Assembly (NCBI GenBank): GCA_041394145.1
Contig: JAWKIW010000008.1
Location: forward strand, 62,001 to 126,000
DNA from: JAWKIW01 sp041394145
GTDB lineage: Bacteria > Actinomycetota > Acidimicrobiia > Acidimicrobiales > Acidimicrobilacustridaceae
DNA: 64,000 nucleotides
Direction of reading: 5' to 3'
A program made the translations under genes and the position numbers. Under the pieces are notes generated by a model. The model was not told where the DNA came from. It ran no database searches and saw nothing but the letters and a program-made list of their open reading frames with translations. This document shows positions 35,061 through 44,502 of this stretch, one piece after another (within the stretch, counting starts at the first letter, position 1; each line of letters opens with the position of its first letter).

Positions 35061-36187
35061 CTACGTGCCGGGAAGCATTGCCGGTCCCGAGAGCGTGCAG
35101 GCCGGCGAGATCGCCTGTCCCCCAGTCGTTGGACTGCAACGGCTGGCTCTCGGTGTACATGAGCTGCGAGGGTCGGCGACGTGGTCGAGCCCGACGAGAT
35201 GGCCGAGCTCGTGCTGCACGATGGCGGTGGGCCTTCTCGACGTTGGCGAACGTCGCGGTGGCCATGCGGAGGTCTTCGGCGTCGAGGACGACCGATCCGG
35301 TCACGTACACCATGCGGCCGTCCTCATCGGCGATGCCGTACGGACCGCCGAGCCCGACGACGTACCCGGCGAGGTCCGGGACCGTGGCCGCCGTCGCCCA
35401 GCTGATGAGCACCGGCGCCCACCGGTCGCCGTGGCGCCGGCTGGTAGGGCTCACGCTCCTTCGCGTACGTCTCGTCGGTGAGCCCGGCGTCCTCGAAGCG
35501 AAGGCCGGTCGCCGCTGCCGTGTTGGCGATGGCCCTGCGCAGCAGCTCGTCGGCGCCTGGGGGGGCACCGGCCGGGTTGACCACGTACCTCACCGGTCGA
35601 CAGGGGTCCCACGCCACGGGGCCGGTTCCGACCTTCTGCTCCCGGATGAACTCGAACGGGCCCGCCGCCGCGGGGGCCGGAGGCGGTGCGCCCAGTGGCG
35701 TCGTGGCCGTCGGCTGCGGTGGCGGGACACCAGTGCGTCGAGGCAACGTGGTCGAGGCGGGGGACGAGGGCGCTCCGGCTGACGACGGCGTGGTGCCGGC
35801 GGGTGCCGACGCCGCCGATGTCGGCGCGGGCTGGTCGGAGGCGACGCTCGTGGTCGCGCCCCGGCGGTTGGTCTGCACCCAGAACAGCACGCCGATGAGG
35901 ACGACGACCACGACGGGGCCGATCCATCGCCGGCGCCGCGATCGGCGCCGCAGCGCTCGTTCGGCCCGCCTGCTGCGCTCGGCGAGCTGCCGCTCGTGCT
36001 CCTCCTGCTCGGCCAACCGGCGCCGCAGATCGGTCTGACGGGCGGCGCGTGCGGCCGCCTTGGCCCGCTCCTCGGCGCTCGGCTCGCGGACGGCGGCACC
36101 CGACGCGAACGCGGGGTCGAGCAGGCGCGAGAACGGGTCGTCGTCTCCCGAACCCGACCCCGGCCGACCCGCATCCGTCGTTCCCAC
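35061..36187 (-). CDS. membrane-anchored metzincin (matrixin-like) protease, frameshifted
   Basis: Starts at GTG 36187. Cytoplasmic N-terminus about 85 residues, strongly charged and Arg-rich (RQTDLRRRLAEQEEHERQLA), then one transmembrane segment (WIGPVVVVVLIGVLFWV) and a Ser/Thr/Pro linker. The catalytic part follows: FEFIREQKVGTGPVAWDPCR, LLRRAIANTAAATGLRFEDA, then across two more frames APVLISWATAATVPDLAGYV, MATATFANVEKA, IVQHELGHLVGLDHV (zinc motif HExxHxxGxxH) and QLMYTESQPLQSNDWGTGDL. Three shifts are inferred, near 35450, 35230 and 35175. The 3' end is uncertain (35061 or 34989). Predicted extracellular zinc protease anchored as a type II protein. Confidence 0.7.
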
Positions 36188-36295
36188 CGCGCGCAGAATC
36201 TAGTGCGGCGACGGCAGGACATGACGGCGAGGCCGCGTCCGCCACGGCCACCCGTCCGCTGGGGCGGCGCGGCTCGGCCGCGCCGCCCCACCCGG

Positions 36296-38825
36296 TCACG
36301 CGGTGGCGATGGCGTCGAGGACGTCGAGGCTCGCGGCGCGGCGGGCGGCCCGCCAGGAGGCGAGCAGGCCGGCCGCCGCGCCGGCGACCAGCACCACGAG
36401 CAGCTGGGCGGCATCGAGGCGGAACACCGCGGGCAGCGCCGCCGAGGAGGCCGCGCCGACCAGGGCCCACGCCAGGAACACGCCGAGGCCGAGGCCCAGC
36501 AGCGTCCCCAGGGTGGCGATGATCACCGACTCGCCGCGGACCATGCGGCGGACCTGGGCCCGGGTCTGACCGACGGCCCGCAGCAGGCCGAGCTCACGGG
36601 TCCGCTCGTGGATCGACAGGGCCAAGGTGTTGGCGATCCCCATCAGCGCGATCACGATGGCCAGCACCAGCAGCACGTACACCAGGGTGAGGACCTGGTT
36701 GATGGCCTGGCCCACCGACTCGAGGTACTGCTCGCGGTCCTGCACGTCGATGCCGGCGTAGGGCGTGACGGCTCGCTCGACCGCGACCCGGCCGTCGGCC
36801 ACCGACACGCCGTCGGCGAGGCGGACCAGGACCACGGTGTCGAGGTCCTGGCTGGCGTGGGTGGCCCACGCCGCCCGGCTCATCACGACGTCGCCGGCCA
36901 CGTCGGACCCGGTGTAGACGGCACCGATGCGGTACGCCTGGGTCGAGCCGTCGACGAACTGCAGCGAGACCTGGTCGCCGAGGCCGAGGCCGCGGGCTGC
37001 GGCCCACGACTGCGACACCGCCAGCTCGTCGGCGCCGAGGTCGGGCATCGACCCGGCGACCACGCCCACGTCGAGCACCTGCTGGAAGGGACCGGGATCA
37101 CCGATGCCGATCCGCTGCGGCTGGCCGTCGAGGAAGGCGCCGCCGATGCCGAGGCCGGCGGCGGCCCGCACCTCCGGCAGCGCCGCGATGTCCCGGCCGG
37201 CCTGTGGGCTGAAGCCCGACGAGCCGCCCATCCCACCCGCGGTCACGACGAGGTCACCGCCGAAGGATCGGGCGATGCTGGCGTCGAGCGAGGCCCGCAG
37301 GGACGAGCCGAAGGCCGTGAACAGGGTGACCACCGCGACCCCGATCATGAGGGCCGCGGCGGTCGCCGCGGTGCGGCGGGGTTGCGGCGGGCGTTCTCGG
37401 TGGCGAGCTCGCCCGTCACGCCCCGACCCAGCCGCAGCGGCGCGCCGACCACGGGCCCAGCCAGCGGGCGACCACCGGTCCGAGCACCACCGCCGCCACG
37501 ATGGTCAGCGCGGCGCCGGCCGCCGTCGGACCGAGCGCGGCCGCCCGGCTGCCGGCGACGGTGACGGCGAGGCCGGCCACCAGCGCCACCAGGCCGAGCC
37601 CGACCCGCCACCGACCGACGCCGACCGGCTCGCCGGCCGCGTCGCGCAGGGCCTCGAGCGGGGCGACGCGCGCCGCTCGGCGAGCGGGCAGCACGGCGGC
37701 GGCCAGCGTGACGAGGACCCCGACCGCCAGGCCGACGGCGAGGACGTAGGGCTGCACGACGAGGCCGATGGCGGGCACGGTCATGCCGAGGCCGGCGAAG
37801 GCGGCCTTGAGCACCACGGCGAGGCCGACGCCGGCGATCACGCCGAGGGCGCTCGCCACCAGGCCGACCACCAGCGCCTCGACGATCGTGGCGGCCAGCA
37901 CCTGTCGTCGGGTGGCGCCCAGCGACCGCACGAGCGCGGACTCCCGGCGTCGCTGGGTCACCAGGATGGTGAACGTGTTGGAGATGCCGAAGGCGGCCAC
38001 CGCCACCGCCACCCCGGCGAACACGGTGAGGAAGACGGTGAGGAAGTCGAGGAAGTCCTCGTTGATGCCCTGCTGCTGGCGAGCCGTCAGCTCGGCGCCG
38101 GTGAGCACCTCGGTGCCCGCCGGGGCGAGCGGGGCGAGTCGGTCCCGCAGCCCGAGCTGGCCGACGCCGGGCTCGGCGGCGGCGACCACGGAGGTGACCT
38201 GCCCGGTGCGGCCGAGGACGTGGCGCTGGGCGCCGGCCAGCGTGAACCCGGCGTAGGTCAGCCCGCCGGCGCTGTCGGCGTCGCCGAAGGTGGCGATGCC
38301 GACCACGCGCACCGGCACCGGGCTCGGCGTCTCCACGGTGGCGGTGTCGCCCACCTGCAGGCCGGCGGCGGTCGCCGCGCCCCGGTTGAGCACCACCTCG
38401 TCGTCGGCCTGCGGGGCGCGCCCGTCGACCAGGCGGTAGGGGTTGAAGGGGTCGGGGGCCCAGCTGCCGGCCACCGTGGGCGGACCCATCCCACCCACGG
38501 GCTTGCCGTCGCGGCCGATGATGCGGCCGTAGCCCTCGACGACCGGCGCGACGTCGGCGACCCCCGCGACGTCGCGCACCCGGGCGACGAGGGCCTCGTC
38601 GACCTGGCCCCGCTCCGTGTGGGTGCCCGTCTCGATCGAGCGGGTCTGGATGACGACGTCGGTGCCGGCGTTGGACTGCTCGAACAGGGTCTTGAACGTG
38701 CCCCGCATGGTGTCGCCGAGCACCAGGGTGCCCGACAGGAAGGCGACGCCGAGGGCGACGGCCAGCACGGTGGCGACGAGGCGCCGCTTGTGCGACCAGA
38801 GGTTGCGGAAGGTGAGGGTGATCAC
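36296..38825 (-). CDS. FtsX/MacB-type ABC permease with two FtsX domains, frameshifted
   Basis: About 840 residues across two shifts. N-terminal half (38825-37455): FRNLWSHKRRLVATVLAVAL, a large extracytoplasmic loop, then RRRESALVRSLGATRRQVLA. C-terminal half (37380-36296): MIGVAVVTLFTAFGSSLRAS ... ERTRELGLLRAVGQTRAQVR. The join runs through VVGAPLRLGRGVTGELATEN, ARRNP in a third frame; the shift near 37382 sits where AACCCCGCC looks like AACCCCCGCC with one C missing. Forms an exporter or mechanotransmitter with the ATPase 12 bases upstream. Typical of peptide or antibiotic-sensing efflux systems. Confidence 0.8.
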
Positions 38826-38837
38826 GGCCGTGCCTCC

Positions 38838-39626
38838 TCAGTCCCCGAGGGCCTTCATCCGGTCCAGCACCCGGTCGGCGGTCGGCGTCGTGAGCTCGTC
38901 GACGACGCGTCCGTCGGTCAGGAAGACCACGCGATCGGCGTGGGCGGCGGCGCCGGGATCGTGGGTGACCATCACCAGGGTCTGGTCGAAGTCGTCGACG
39001 GCCTGGCGCAGGAACGACAGCAGCTGACCGGCGCTGCGCGAGTCCAGGTTGCCGGTCGGCTCGTCGGCGAAGACCAGCTCGGGGCGCGAGGCCAGGGCCC
39101 GGGCGACGGCCACCCGCTGCTGCTGGCCACCGGACAGCTCGCTCGGCCGATGGCCCAGGCGATCACGCAGGCCGACCGTGTCGATGATCGTGTCCAGCCA
39201 GCCCGGTTCGGGCCGGCGGCCGGCCAGCGACAGCGGCAGCACGATGTTCTCGCCGGCGGTGAGCGTGGGCACCAGGTTGAAGGCCTGGAAGACGAACCCG
39301 AGCCGGTCGCGGCGCAGCTGCGTGAGCTCGTCGTCGCCGAGGGCGCCGAGGTCGGTGTCGCCGACGAGCACCCGGCCGCTCGTCACGCGGTCGAGGCCGG
39401 CGGCGCAGTGCAACAGGGTGGACTTGCCCGAGCCCGACGGGCCCATGATGGCGGTGAAGCGGCCCCGCTCGAAGGCGACGTCGACGCCGTCGAGGGCCCG
39501 TACGGCGGTCTCGCCCCTCCCGTGGAGCTTGGTGACGGCGACGGCCTGGGCGGCGATCGACGGCGGGGCGTGGCCCGGCCGGCCGAGCACGGCGGGCCGG
39601 CGGGGTTGGGTGGTGGTGACGGTCAT
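38838..39626 (-). CDS. LolD/MacB-type ABC ATPase
   Basis: 262 residues. Walker A GPSGSGKST, Q-loop FVFQAFNLVPTLTAGEN, signature LSGGQQQRVAVARAL, Walker B LVFADEPTGNLD and the H-loop VTHDPGAAAHADRV. ATG 39626 with GGAGGAGG just upstream; a longer frame to 39665 is unsupported. Drives the two-domain FtsX permease. Divergent from the histidine kinase-response regulator operon, an arrangement typical of envelope stress or antimicrobial resistance modules. Confidence 0.92.
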   Translation of the reverse strand: MTVTTTQPRRPAVLGRPGHAPPSIAAQAVAVTKLHGRGETAVRALDGVDVAFERGRFTAIMGPSGSGKSTLLHCAAGLDRVTSGRVLVGDTDLGALGDDELTQLRRDRLGFVFQAFNLVPTLTAGENIVLPLSLAGRRPEPGWLDTIIDTVGLRDRLGHRPSELSGGQQQRVAVARALASRPELVFADEPTGNLDSRSAGQLLSFLRQAVDDFDQTLVMVTHDPGAAAHADRVVFLTDGRVVDELTTPTADRVLDRMKALGD

Positions 39627-39777
39627 GGGACTCCTCCTCCGGGTTCGGTCCGGGTCCGACCTCACCGTGCGCCTCGACCCCCTCCTTCGTGAATGGCGCC
39701 ACCCGGCGGATCGGAGGTGGGCCTGGCCGGACCAGCCGGGGTGGGGCTGTCCCCACCCCCGGACGCCGGGCAGCGGG

Positions 39778-41112
39778 ATGGTGGCGAGGGGCCAGGTTCC
39801 CTACGGTGAGCTCGTGACCCTCGCCCTGCGCCCGCTGAGCCAGCCGCTGCGGCTGTCGACGGTGCTCGCCGCACCGCTGGCGCCCCGCACGTGGACCTCG
39901 GCCATCCAGGTCGTGCTCGACTGGTGCATCGGGCTGGCGGCGTTCACCGTGTCGGTCACCCTGGTCTCCACCGCCGGCGGCCTGGCCGTCACGATCGTGC
40001 TGGCGATCCCCGTCCTGTTCGCCCTGTTCGGCTTCCTGCGCGTGCTCGGCAAGCTCGAGCGGGCCCGGTACGCGTCGCTGCTCGACACCCCCATCGCCGA
40101 TCCCTACCGGCCGGGCGAGGGCTCGTTCTGGGAGCGGGTCCGCAGCTGGGTCACCCAGGCGGCGCCGTGGAAGGAGCTCGTCTACTCCCTGGTGCTGTTC
40201 CCGATCGCCACGGTGGGCCTGTCGCTGGTGCTCGTCGCCTGGGCGGGCTCCCTGGCGCTGGTCCTGCTGCCCGCCTACGTCGGCGCGCTCCCCGACCGCA
40301 CCGCCACCGTCGGCTGGATCGAGGTGCACCAGGGCGGCGGCGCGTGGCTGGTCGCCGCCGTCGGCCTCGTCGGCCTCTTCGTCGCTCCGTGGATCACCCA
40401 GGGGTGGGGGCGCCTCGACGTGGCCTTCGGTCGGGCGCTGCTCGGGCGCACCCACACCGAAGCGCTGGAGGAGCGGGTCTCCGAGCTGGAGACCACGCGG
40501 TCGTGGGCGGTCGAGATCGCCGAGGCCGAGCGCCGCCGCATCGAGCGCGACCTGCACGACGGTGCCCAGCAGCGGCTGGTGGCGCTGGCGATGGACCTGG
40601 GGCTCGCCCAGGAGCACCTCGACGACGACCCGGCCCGGGCCCGCGCCCTCGTCGAGCACGCCCACGAGGAGGCCAAGCGGGCCATCGCCGAGCTGCGAGA
40701 CCTGGCCCGGGGCATCCACCCGGTGTCGCTGAGCGACCGCGGCCTGCCCGGCGCCATCCCCGCCCTCGCCGGGCGCTGCCCGATCCCGGTCGACGTGCAC
40801 GTCGCCGTGGCCGCCGACGAGCGCCGCCCACCGACCGCGATCGAGGGCATGGCCTACTTCATCGTGTCGGAGTGCCTCGCCAACGCCGTGAAGCACGCCT
40901 CGGCGACCCGCGCGTCGGTGCGCATCGAGCAGCGTGCCGACCGCCTCGTGGTCGACGTCACCGACGACGGCATCGGCGGCGCGGATCCCGCCCTCGGCAC
41001 GGGGCTGCACGGCCTCGCCGACCGGGCGGCGTCGGTCGACGGCACGTTCACGGTCGACAGCCCCGTCGGGGGCCCGACCCTCGTCCACGTGGAGCTCCCA
41101 TGCGCATCGTGA
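39778..41112 (+). CDS. sensor histidine kinase (Sensor domain + HisKA_3)
   Basis: 444 residues from ATG 39778 (GTG 39814, VTLALRPLSQPLRL, is also possible). Four hydrophobic helices (WCIGLAAFTVSVTLVSTAGG, VFALFGFLRVLG, ELVYSLVLFPIATVGLSLVL, AWLVAAVGLVGLFVAPW) form a membrane-embedded Sensor domain; then a HisKA_3 box RRRIERDLHDGAQQRLVAL with His260, N-box ECLANAVKHASAT and G-box DDGIGGADPALGTGLHGLAD. Similar to LiaS/VraS-type kinases that sense cell-envelope damage. Overlaps the response regulator by 13 bases. Confidence 0.9.
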   Translation: MVARGQVPYGELVTLALRPLSQPLRLSTVLAAPLAPRTWTSAIQVVLDWCIGLAAFTVSVTLVSTAGGLAVTIVLAIPVLFALFGFLRVLGKLERARYASLLDTPIADPYRPGEGSFWERVRSWVTQAAPWKELVYSLVLFPIATVGLSLVLVAWAGSLALVLLPAYVGALPDRTATVGWIEVHQGGGAWLVAAVGLVGLFVAPWITQGWGRLDVAFGRALLGRTHTEALEERVSELETTRSWAVEIAEAERRRIERDLHDGAQQRLVALAMDLGLAQEHLDDDPARARALVEHAHEEAKRAIAELRDLARGIHPVSLSDRGLPGAIPALAGRCPIPVDVHVAVAADERRPPTAIEGMAYFIVSECLANAVKHASATRASVRIEQRADRLVVDVTDDGIGGADPALGTGLHGLADRAASVDGTFTVDSPVGGPTLVHVELPCAS

Positions 41113-41744
41113 TCGCCGAGGACTCGGTCCTGCTGCGCGAGGGCCTCGCCCGGCTGCTCGCCGACTTCGGTGAGGAGGTCGTCGCCCAGGCCGGCGACGC
41201 CGACGAGGTGATCGCCGCCGTCGAGGCCCACCGGCCCGACCTCGTGGTCATGGACGTGCGCATGCCGCCCAACCACACCGACGAGGGCATCCGCGCCGCG
41301 CTCGCCATCCGCCGGACCCGCCCCGAGGTGGCGGTGCTGGTGCTGTCGCAGTACGTCGAGCAGCACTACGCCGCCGAGCTGCTGGCCGGCGACACGGCCG
41401 GCGTGGGCTACCTGCTCAAGGACCGGGTGGCCGACGTGCGCGAGTTCGTGGAGGCCCTGCGCCGGGTCGGCACGGGCGGCACGGCGCTCGACCCCGAGGT
41501 CGTCTCGAACCTGCTCGCCAGCTCGCGGCGGCGCGACCCGCTCGCCGCCCTCACCCCACGCGAGACCGAGGTGCTCGAGCTGATGGCCCAAGGCCGCTCC
41601 AACGCCGCCATCGCCGCCGCCCTCGTGGTGAGCGAGGGGGCCGTCGAGAAGCACGTGTCCTCGATCTTCACCAAGCTCGACCTCCCGCCCGCCGAGAGCG
41701 ACCACCGCCGCGTGCTCGCCGTGCTGCGCTTCCTGGAGTCGTGA
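41100..41744 (+). CDS. NarL/LuxR-type response regulator
   Basis: 214 residues. Receiver with phospho-acceptor Asp52 in DLVVMDVRMPP and the Lys in YLLKDRVADVREF; C-terminal LuxR helix-turn-helix LTPRETEVLELMAQGRSNAA, IAAALVVSEGAVEKHVSSIF. ATG at 41100 lies inside the kinase gene. Partner of that kinase; likely activates the ABC exporter and the DUF4097 gene. Confidence 0.92.
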   Translation: MRIVIAEDSVLLREGLARLLADFGEEVVAQAGDADEVIAAVEAHRPDLVVMDVRMPPNHTDEGIRAALAIRRTRPEVAVLVLSQYVEQHYAAELLAGDTAGVGYLLKDRVADVREFVEALRRVGTGGTALDPEVVSNLLASSRRRDPLAALTPRETEVLELMAQGRSNAAIAAALVVSEGAVEKHVSSIFTKLDLPPAESDHRRVLAVLRFLES

Positions 41745-42611
41745 TGGACACCGCGACCCTGCCGCCGACCACACCGCCGCCACCGCCACCGCCACCCCGA
41801 GCGGCGCCGTCGGCCCTACCGGCCGTCGCCACCGAAGCCCCCGTCAGGCGCGGCGCGTGCGGCCTTCGTCGTCGTCGGCGGCGCCATCACGGCCTTCCTG
41901 CTGGTGACGTTCACCCTCGGCGCCATGAACACCATCGCCGTCCACACCGACACCGCAGAGGTGGCGTGGGACCAGCCGGTGCGCACGGTGCGCATCGAGA
42001 CCGGCGGCGGCTCGGTCGACGTACGCGGCACCGAGACCACCGGTGTGCGGGGCACCCGCCGGATCGAGCGCGGCCTGCAGACCCCGACCGTCACCGAGCA
42101 GGTGGACGGCGACCCGCTCGTGCTCACCACCCGGTGCAGCGGCCTCGCCATCCCGTGGTGCTCTGCCTCCTACGCCCTCGACGTCCCCCGCTCGGTCCGC
42201 CTCGACGTGCGCACCGGCACCGGGCGCGTCACCGTCCGGGGCACGACCGGCGGGCTCACGGCGAGCACCGGCACCGGGCACATCGAGGCGTGGGACCTCG
42301 ACGGCCCCCTCGTGGTCGAGACCGGCGTCGGGGGTGTGGAGGCCCGCGACCTGCGCAGCGAGCAGGTGCAGGCCAGCACCGGCACCGGCAGCGCGCTGGT
42401 GTCGTTCACGACCCCGCCCCGATCGGTGAGCATCGAGTCGGGCACGGGCGACATCGACGTGCTCGTGCCCCGCGACGGCGCCGCCTACCACGTCGAGGAC
42501 GACGGCGGCGCCGGTGACACGACCATCGACGTGCCCACCGACCCGACCGCCGATCGGGTCATCCGGCTGACCCACGGCGCCGGTGACGCCCGGGTGGGCC
42601 AGCGGGGCTGA
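41744..42611 (+). CDS. DUF4097 domain membrane protein, one frameshift
   Basis: Short Pro-rich N-terminus (TLPPTTPPPPPPPPR), then a transmembrane helix split by a shift near 41850-41862: the neighbouring frame reads AAFVVVGGAITAFLLVTFTL, GAMNTIAVHTD. The body is a DUF4097 beta-helix repeat domain (VRIETGGGSVDVRGTET, LDVRTGTGRVTVRGTTGG, ASTGTGHIEAWDLDGPLV, VSIESGTGDIDVLVP). ATG 41744 overlaps the response-regulator stop. Such proteins often accompany LiaRS-type modules; here presumably an extracytoplasmic component of the same signalling unit. Confidence 0.75.
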
Positions 42612-42628
42612 CGACGCGCCGGCCGGCG

Positions 42629-43760
42629 TCAGGCCGCCGGCCGGTCGCGATCGGCGGCGCCGGCGGCGATGGCGCCGATGCGCTCGAGGTCGCGGGCCAG
42701 GGCCTCGGCCCTATCGCGGTGGGCGGGCACGACCACCGCGTACACCGGCTCGAGCCTGGTCCCCTTCACCACCCGGAACGACTGCTCGATCCGCGTGCCG
42801 GCGTCGTGTCGCGTGAGGCGCAGCGCCCACTCGGTGCTGTCGGGGTAGCCCCGCGTCGGGACGGTGCGCCACACGAGCTCGTACGGCTCGGCGTGGACGA
42901 CCTCGCAGAGCCGGCCCCAGCGGATGAGGCCCTGTCGGTTGCGGCCGCGGAACCGAGCACCCGGTCGAGCCTCGGTCGCGTCGCCGACCCACTCCCCCGC
43001 GACGCACTCGTGGCTCCACTCACCGACCCGGGTGGGGTCGCGCACCACCTCCCACACGTCGTCGATGCCCGCATCGACGACGACCGCGGTCGAGCCACGC
43101 TGGGGGATCCGGTGGCGGGGGCCCCAGCAGGCGCGCGCGTGGCGGCGGTAGGACGGGCCGAAGCCGTAGCGCAGCACGAGTCGCGGCACGGGCGGGACGA
43201 GCCCGAGGACCCGGGCGCGATCCTCGGGCGTCGCGTCGTCGATCAGCCAGTGGCCCTCCCGGCCCAGCTGTGCCACCGACTTGCCGTCCAGGTTGTGCTC
43301 CTGCTCGATGGCGTCCCACTCCGCCGCGGTGACGACGCGCGAGACCACCGGCATCGCCTCGTCCTCCTCCCGCTGGAGATGGGGGAGCAGGACGGCGCAC
43401 AGGTCGTCGAGCGCGTCGACCAGGGCCGAGCGCCCGTCCTGCCGGCCGTAGGTCGTCGCCGCCACCTCCACCTCGCCGACGGCGGCGGCGACCGACGCGT
43501 GATCCGCCGCCAGGTCGTCCAGCAGCGCGGCCGCCGCCGGGTCGCGCTCGCACGAGGGTACAGACCCAGGTCTTCGGACCGGTGGTGGGCCTCGAGGAAC
43601 GACATCATCCACCGGAGGTGCTCGGCGATGGCCGCGCCGGCGGTCGTCGGGCGGCTCCGCCTCCGTGAGGGCGGTGCGCGCCCGCTGCAGGTCCCGGCGC
43701 AGCGTCGTGGACGATGCGCATCATGGTCGTGTCGGCGGGTGCATCCTGTGCTCGAGCCAT
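42629..43760 (-). CDS. hemerythrin-SRPBCC fusion protein, frameshifted N-terminus
   Basis: C-terminal half is an SRPBCC/polyketide cyclase domain (STAVVVDAGIDDVWEVVRDP ... SFRVVKGTRLEPVYAVVVP). The N-terminal half is a hemerythrin-like four-helix bundle with di-iron pattern: HHRSEDLGLYP, AADHASVAAAVGEVEVA, LLPHLQREEDEAMP, EHNLDGKSVAQLGREGHW. The N-terminus from ATG 43760 (MARAQDAPADTTMMRIVHDA) needs frame changes near 43705, 43650 and 43560. Begins 19 bases after a TetR gene on the same strand, so probably self-regulated with it. Binding of O2, iron or an aromatic ligand is plausible but unproven. Confidence 0.7.
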
Positions 43761-43778
43761 CTCACGGCTGCCTTTCGT

Positions 43779-44438
43779 TCAGGAGCGGGGTAGGACCGCG
43801 GCCAAGGTCGCGGCCAGCCAGGCCTGGTACTGGTCGAGCGACCAGCCCGATTCGCGGACCAGCAGGAGGTGGACCTCTGGGCTCGCGATCGCCCAGACCC
43901 CGTCGCGCTGCTCGTCGGTGGGCGGACGTCCGAGGATGAGCCCGATGCCGGCCTCGACGTCGGCTCGCTGGCGTTCCCGGGTCGCCCGCAGGACCTCGGC
44001 GATCTCGGCATCGGTCGCCGCCGCCTCGCGGATCAGCTCGGCGAACGGTGCCGTCCGGTCGTGGATCGCCGCCACGAGCGACGCCGCCGCCGCGATCCGG
44101 TCGGCCCGTCGGCCCCGGCCGATGGCGAGGAACTCGGGGCGGTCGGCGACCGCCACCGGCGCGTCGTCTCCCGTCACGGCGTGATCCACGACGGCGTCGA
44201 ACAGCTTCCGCTTCGACGCGTAGTGCGAGTACAGCGTCTCGACGGCGACACCTGCCTGGCGGGCGACGTCTCGCATCCCCGTGTTGGCCCAGCCCCTGGT
44301 CGTGAACAGCTCGGTGGCCGCGGTGATGAGCCTGGCCCGCGTCTCCTCGGCGCGCTGCGCCCGCAGCGGTGAGTCGTAGCGACGGCGGGTCGGGCTCTCG
44401 CGCCGGGCGACGTCGGAGGTCGAGCGGGTCGGGGTCAC
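43779..44438 (-). CDS. TetR-family transcriptional regulator
   Basis: 219 residues from GTG 44438. HTH: RLITAATELFTTRGWANTGM, RDVARQAGVAVETLYSHYAS, KRKLFDAVVDHAV. C-terminal ligand domain unassigned. Cotranscribed with the hemerythrin-SRPBCC gene downstream. The start is directly preceded by a promoter without room for a Shine-Dalgarno, suggesting a leaderless transcript. Confidence 0.9.
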   Translation of the reverse strand: MTPTRSTSDVARRESPTRRRYDSPLRAQRAEETRARLITAATELFTTRGWANTGMRDVARQAGVAVETLYSHYASKRKLFDAVVDHAVTGDDAPVAVADRPEFLAIGRGRRADRIAAAASLVAAIHDRTAPFAELIREAAATDAEIAEVLRATRERQRADVEAGIGLILGRPPTDEQRDGVWAIASPEVHLLLVRESGWSLDQYQAWLAATLAAVLPRS

Positions 44439-44445
44439 GTCGCTC

Positions 44446-44474
44446 AGAGTAGAACGCCTACGTATTCAGTACAA
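44446..44474 (-). promoter_or_regulatory. promoter of the tetR-hemerythrin operon
   Basis: On the minus strand TTGTAC (44474-44469), a 17-base spacer and TACTCT (44451-44446); the GTG at 44438 follows 7 bases later. The spacer (GAATACGTAG) contains a partial TAC-N7-GTA dyad that could bind the encoded TetR. Confidence 0.6.
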
Positions 44475-44502
44475 GGGTGTTTCGGTGAATTTGAGGGGGA
44501 CC

